From contig NW_019091412.1 of NCBI RefSeq assembly GCF_001949145.1, positions 1,473,902 to 1,537,901 of the forward strand: a DNA stretch of 64,000 nt, written 5' to 3'. Positions 61,691 to 64,000 of the stretch are shown in pieces (positions within the stretch are counted from its first letter, which is position 1; each line of letters opens with the position of its first letter). This DNA is from Acanthaster planci. Its lineage: Eukaryota > Echinodermata > Asteroidea > Valvatida > Acanthasteridae. Under the pieces are notes generated by a model, which was given only the letters and a program-made list of their open reading frames with translations, made no database searches and was not told the origin of the DNA. Both the position numbers and the translations under genes were made by a program.

Positions 61691-61972
61691 CTGGACCAAA
61701 TCCATCCAAATTCCCTGGGCAATCCACCTTGCTTGCTTCAAAGTCCACCACTGAGGTGGTGGACTTTGTTGATGTACCTACATTGTACATGTAACACACA
61801 TGGCTAACATGACCTCATCAGTAATGTTGCCATGGCAACATGCACTGAATGCCCCAGCAGTACGTAAGGCCCCTGGACAAAGTCCTTCATACTTTACATG
61901 TTGTCACCTCAGGCTTTCTGAACCTCATCAAAATCTGCCGAAAGGGGAATGGATTTCGATGGATTTTGGATG
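61691..61972. mobile_element. Possible short TIR element
   Basis: ACCAAATCCATCCAAATTCCC at the left resembles the reverse complement of GGAATGGATTTCGATGGATT at the right. The interior includes the hairpin at 61740. Ends are imperfect, so the call is tentative. Confidence 0.35.
61740..61767. repeat. Perfect 12-bp stem, 4-nt loop hairpin
   Basis: AAAGTCCACCAC pairs exactly with GTGGTGGACTTT around the loop TGAG. No U tract follows, and the context is intergenic eukaryotic DNA, so no terminator role is implied. Confidence 0.9.
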
Positions 61973-64000
61973 GTTAGTATGAAAGAAAAATGGTTCTGGA
62001 AGTATTTGTGTAGTTTTAATCACAAGGCTCCGTGGGCTTTTTCTTTGAGCTCCTGTGCTGTACTGCATACTTGGACATTTCACAAAGCTGAACTGTAAAA
62101 TAAGTATCCTATAAATATTGTATCATAAATCAGATTATTCAAAGATGTTTATTTTGTAGAAAGATTCTTGCAAGATATGTGTAACAGTAGGATTTTGTCA
62201 GTCTTGAAATAGTCCTACTTTCCTCTGGTAGATCAGCCCATGTGGCTTGTGTGTAGTCAGCTGCATTTTGTTTCTGAATAAAGTTGGACGATCCAGGTTC
62301 TATCAGTCTATAATTACCTGGGTACTTTGTGTGTTGCTGCACTAGGTTAAGGCTGGGATTGGGATTACGGTCAGGGTGGAGTTAACATGGAAGAATAGCC
62401 TTGGGCGAGTTTGGGATAGGATTGGTATGAGGTTGGGACTTGGGCAAGAATGGATCCGGAGCCAAATTTTTGGAGTCTGTTTCATTTGATTTCATTTTAA
62501 ATCCCTTGCAAAAGCATAAAAAAGTGCCTGGATGTAGCCTCATCCCTTCAAAGGGCTACAAAAATTAGTGGGAAAATTCCAAAATTTTTAAGGCCCCACC
62601 CAAACTAGCGTATGTACATTATGTGACCCTCAATTCCAAAATCAGTCTGAAGTAGTTAATTTTAATGATTTGACTATCCTCCCTTATAGTGTTATTAACT
62701 TTAAAATGATCTACAAGGCCGATTGTGTTTTCAGAAGCCTTTGGTATTTAGAATCAAGGAAAGTTGTGAAATTTACATTGTTAAGGTGTGTACACTGGTG
62801 TCCTTTCCCAGGCTAACAAGCCTTCCGCCCAGTTTTGGAATGTTGACTCACTTTCATACAAGTCTAACATGGACCTGGTAATATTTCCAACAGTTTTCTA
62901 GTACAGCTATGCAGTTTAATTTGAGGGAAATGTTGACAGAACCTGGAATTGAGGCCATGTAAATGAAAGAAACATTGAGAAACCCACGTTTCCTAAGTAC
63001 CAGCACTACAATTTATTGCTACGCAAAGGGAAAGATGAAGCATATATAATGTACATGTAGGGCCCATCCAATTCAGTTCAATAATTATGAAATATATTTA
63101 CAGTATTCTTTTTAACTTTAACTCCCAAGGGTCATGTTTAAATCATTAAAATTGGAGGATTCAGGGCCATTAGGGTTTTACTAATTTTCACTCTGGAATG
63201 TGTATTTGTGCAAAATATGTCAATTGTAAACTTAGGGTCATGAAGCACAAAGCTTTCAAAATGTTTCCTTTGAGAGATCATAGGTAACTATCACTTGTTA
63301 CAAAATGAGGAGACTTTCCTTAGCGTTTTAGAAGTTGGTGAAAAACAAACGGTTACTCAAATGTACGCTGTATTTTGTCATGATGGGGGGGAAGCAGAAT
63401 AGAATTATGCATATCTACAGGCGATTAATATCGTACGAGGCAAAACTGAGAACAATAATCAGTATCTATGTTAACCTGAGTACATGCACAATCTGTGCAC
63501 TATAGAAGTAAAACCTTAAAGGGTAGCTGCAGTCAATTTTTTTCAGTACAAACCTTCAAAATGCATTCTTCTGTCTCAGTTGACCTTATTTTCAACTTTC
63601 GTTTCACTATTTCAATGGGTTTATGCTAATGCGTGGTTCTATGTTCATGAGCAAAACTGATGTCTTTCCAGCTGGGAAGAAAGCCTAAATCTTACGTTGG
63701 GTTGTACACTAAAAGTCCTGTATTTCTGTAGATTTCATTCGACCAAAATTACATTTCTTTGCTTATTCACTGATTTTCTCATGTGTAGCAATAAGCAAGC
63801 ATCAGTCCTTTTTTAGAAACATTTTCAGTGAGTAAATTCTGGGTTCTCACATTTGATAGAAAAACCTATGCACTAAACTTTGTCTTCCCTTCCTAACACC
63901 ATTTGTCCATTTAACTAAATAGGAATGCAAAAGAGTTTTCATCTACTACAGAAGAGGACAAAGTTGCAAGAATATTTACTTTTATTAACACTCACACTCG

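Larger units (their letters stand above)
60941..64000. other. Intergenic region right of RIPOR
   Basis: Three kilobases with no supported gene. The longest ORFs (61800-61982 plus; 61077-61322 minus) lack splice signals or recognisable similarity. It includes a perfect hairpin at 61740-61767 inside a possible inverted-repeat element (61691-61972). Confidence 0.5.

Noticed and set aside
61740-61767. Hairpin as a transcription terminator
   Set aside because: No U-tract follows and intrinsic termination of this sort is not used by eukaryotic Pol II genes.

Overview
The window is animal nuclear DNA. It holds four spliced, intron-rich genes with GT-AG introns, a few percent coding density, many short inverted-repeat elements and a very frequent TACATGTA / TACATGTACATGTA motif. 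Protein similarity to vertebrate orthologues is clear but not close. A marine invertebrate deuterostome fits best, probably an echinoderm such as a sea star; the species assignment is inference from base composition and the ACATGT/ACCGGTA motif habit.

Layout: (1) bases 1-1228, minus strand: the 5' part of a gene for a Pro/Gly/Tyr-rich N-terminus of annexin A7/A11 type, running off the left edge. (2) 2394-5772, plus strand: ZCCHC17 (pS1D/PNO40-like), with an S1 RNA-binding domain, a CCHC knuckle and a long His/Ser/Arg tail. Genes 1 and 2 are head to head over a short shared promoter region. (3) 12324-6902, minus strand: complete NUP35 (NUP53) with 11 coding exons, MPPN/RRM domain and C-terminal FGW helix; it meets ZCCHC17 tail to tail near 6.6-6.7 kb. 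(4) from about 13.9 kb (untranslated exons) or 21.6 kb (first coding exon) to 59970, plus strand: one RIPOR/FAM65 family gene with 20 shared coding exons downstream of at least two alternative first coding exons, one short (34 codons) and one giant (1080 codons). The remaining 3 kb on the right shows no gene.

The non-coding part holds a three-copy terminal-inverted-repeat MITE family, several foldback elements, two tRNA-derived SINE fragments, a two-copy dispersed repeat, four tandem repeats and an 89-base assembly gap. That gap lies between the arms of an inverted repeat.

The genes do not form a pathway: they are housekeeping RNA/nucleolar (ZCCHC17), nuclear pore (NUP35), membrane/calcium binding (annexin-like) and Rho signalling (RIPOR). 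I found no sign of an unknown multi-gene system. The most novel signal is the RIPOR gene's 3.24-kb alternative first exon, which encodes a disordered 1080-residue N-terminus ending in a peptide that mimics the one carried by the short exon.
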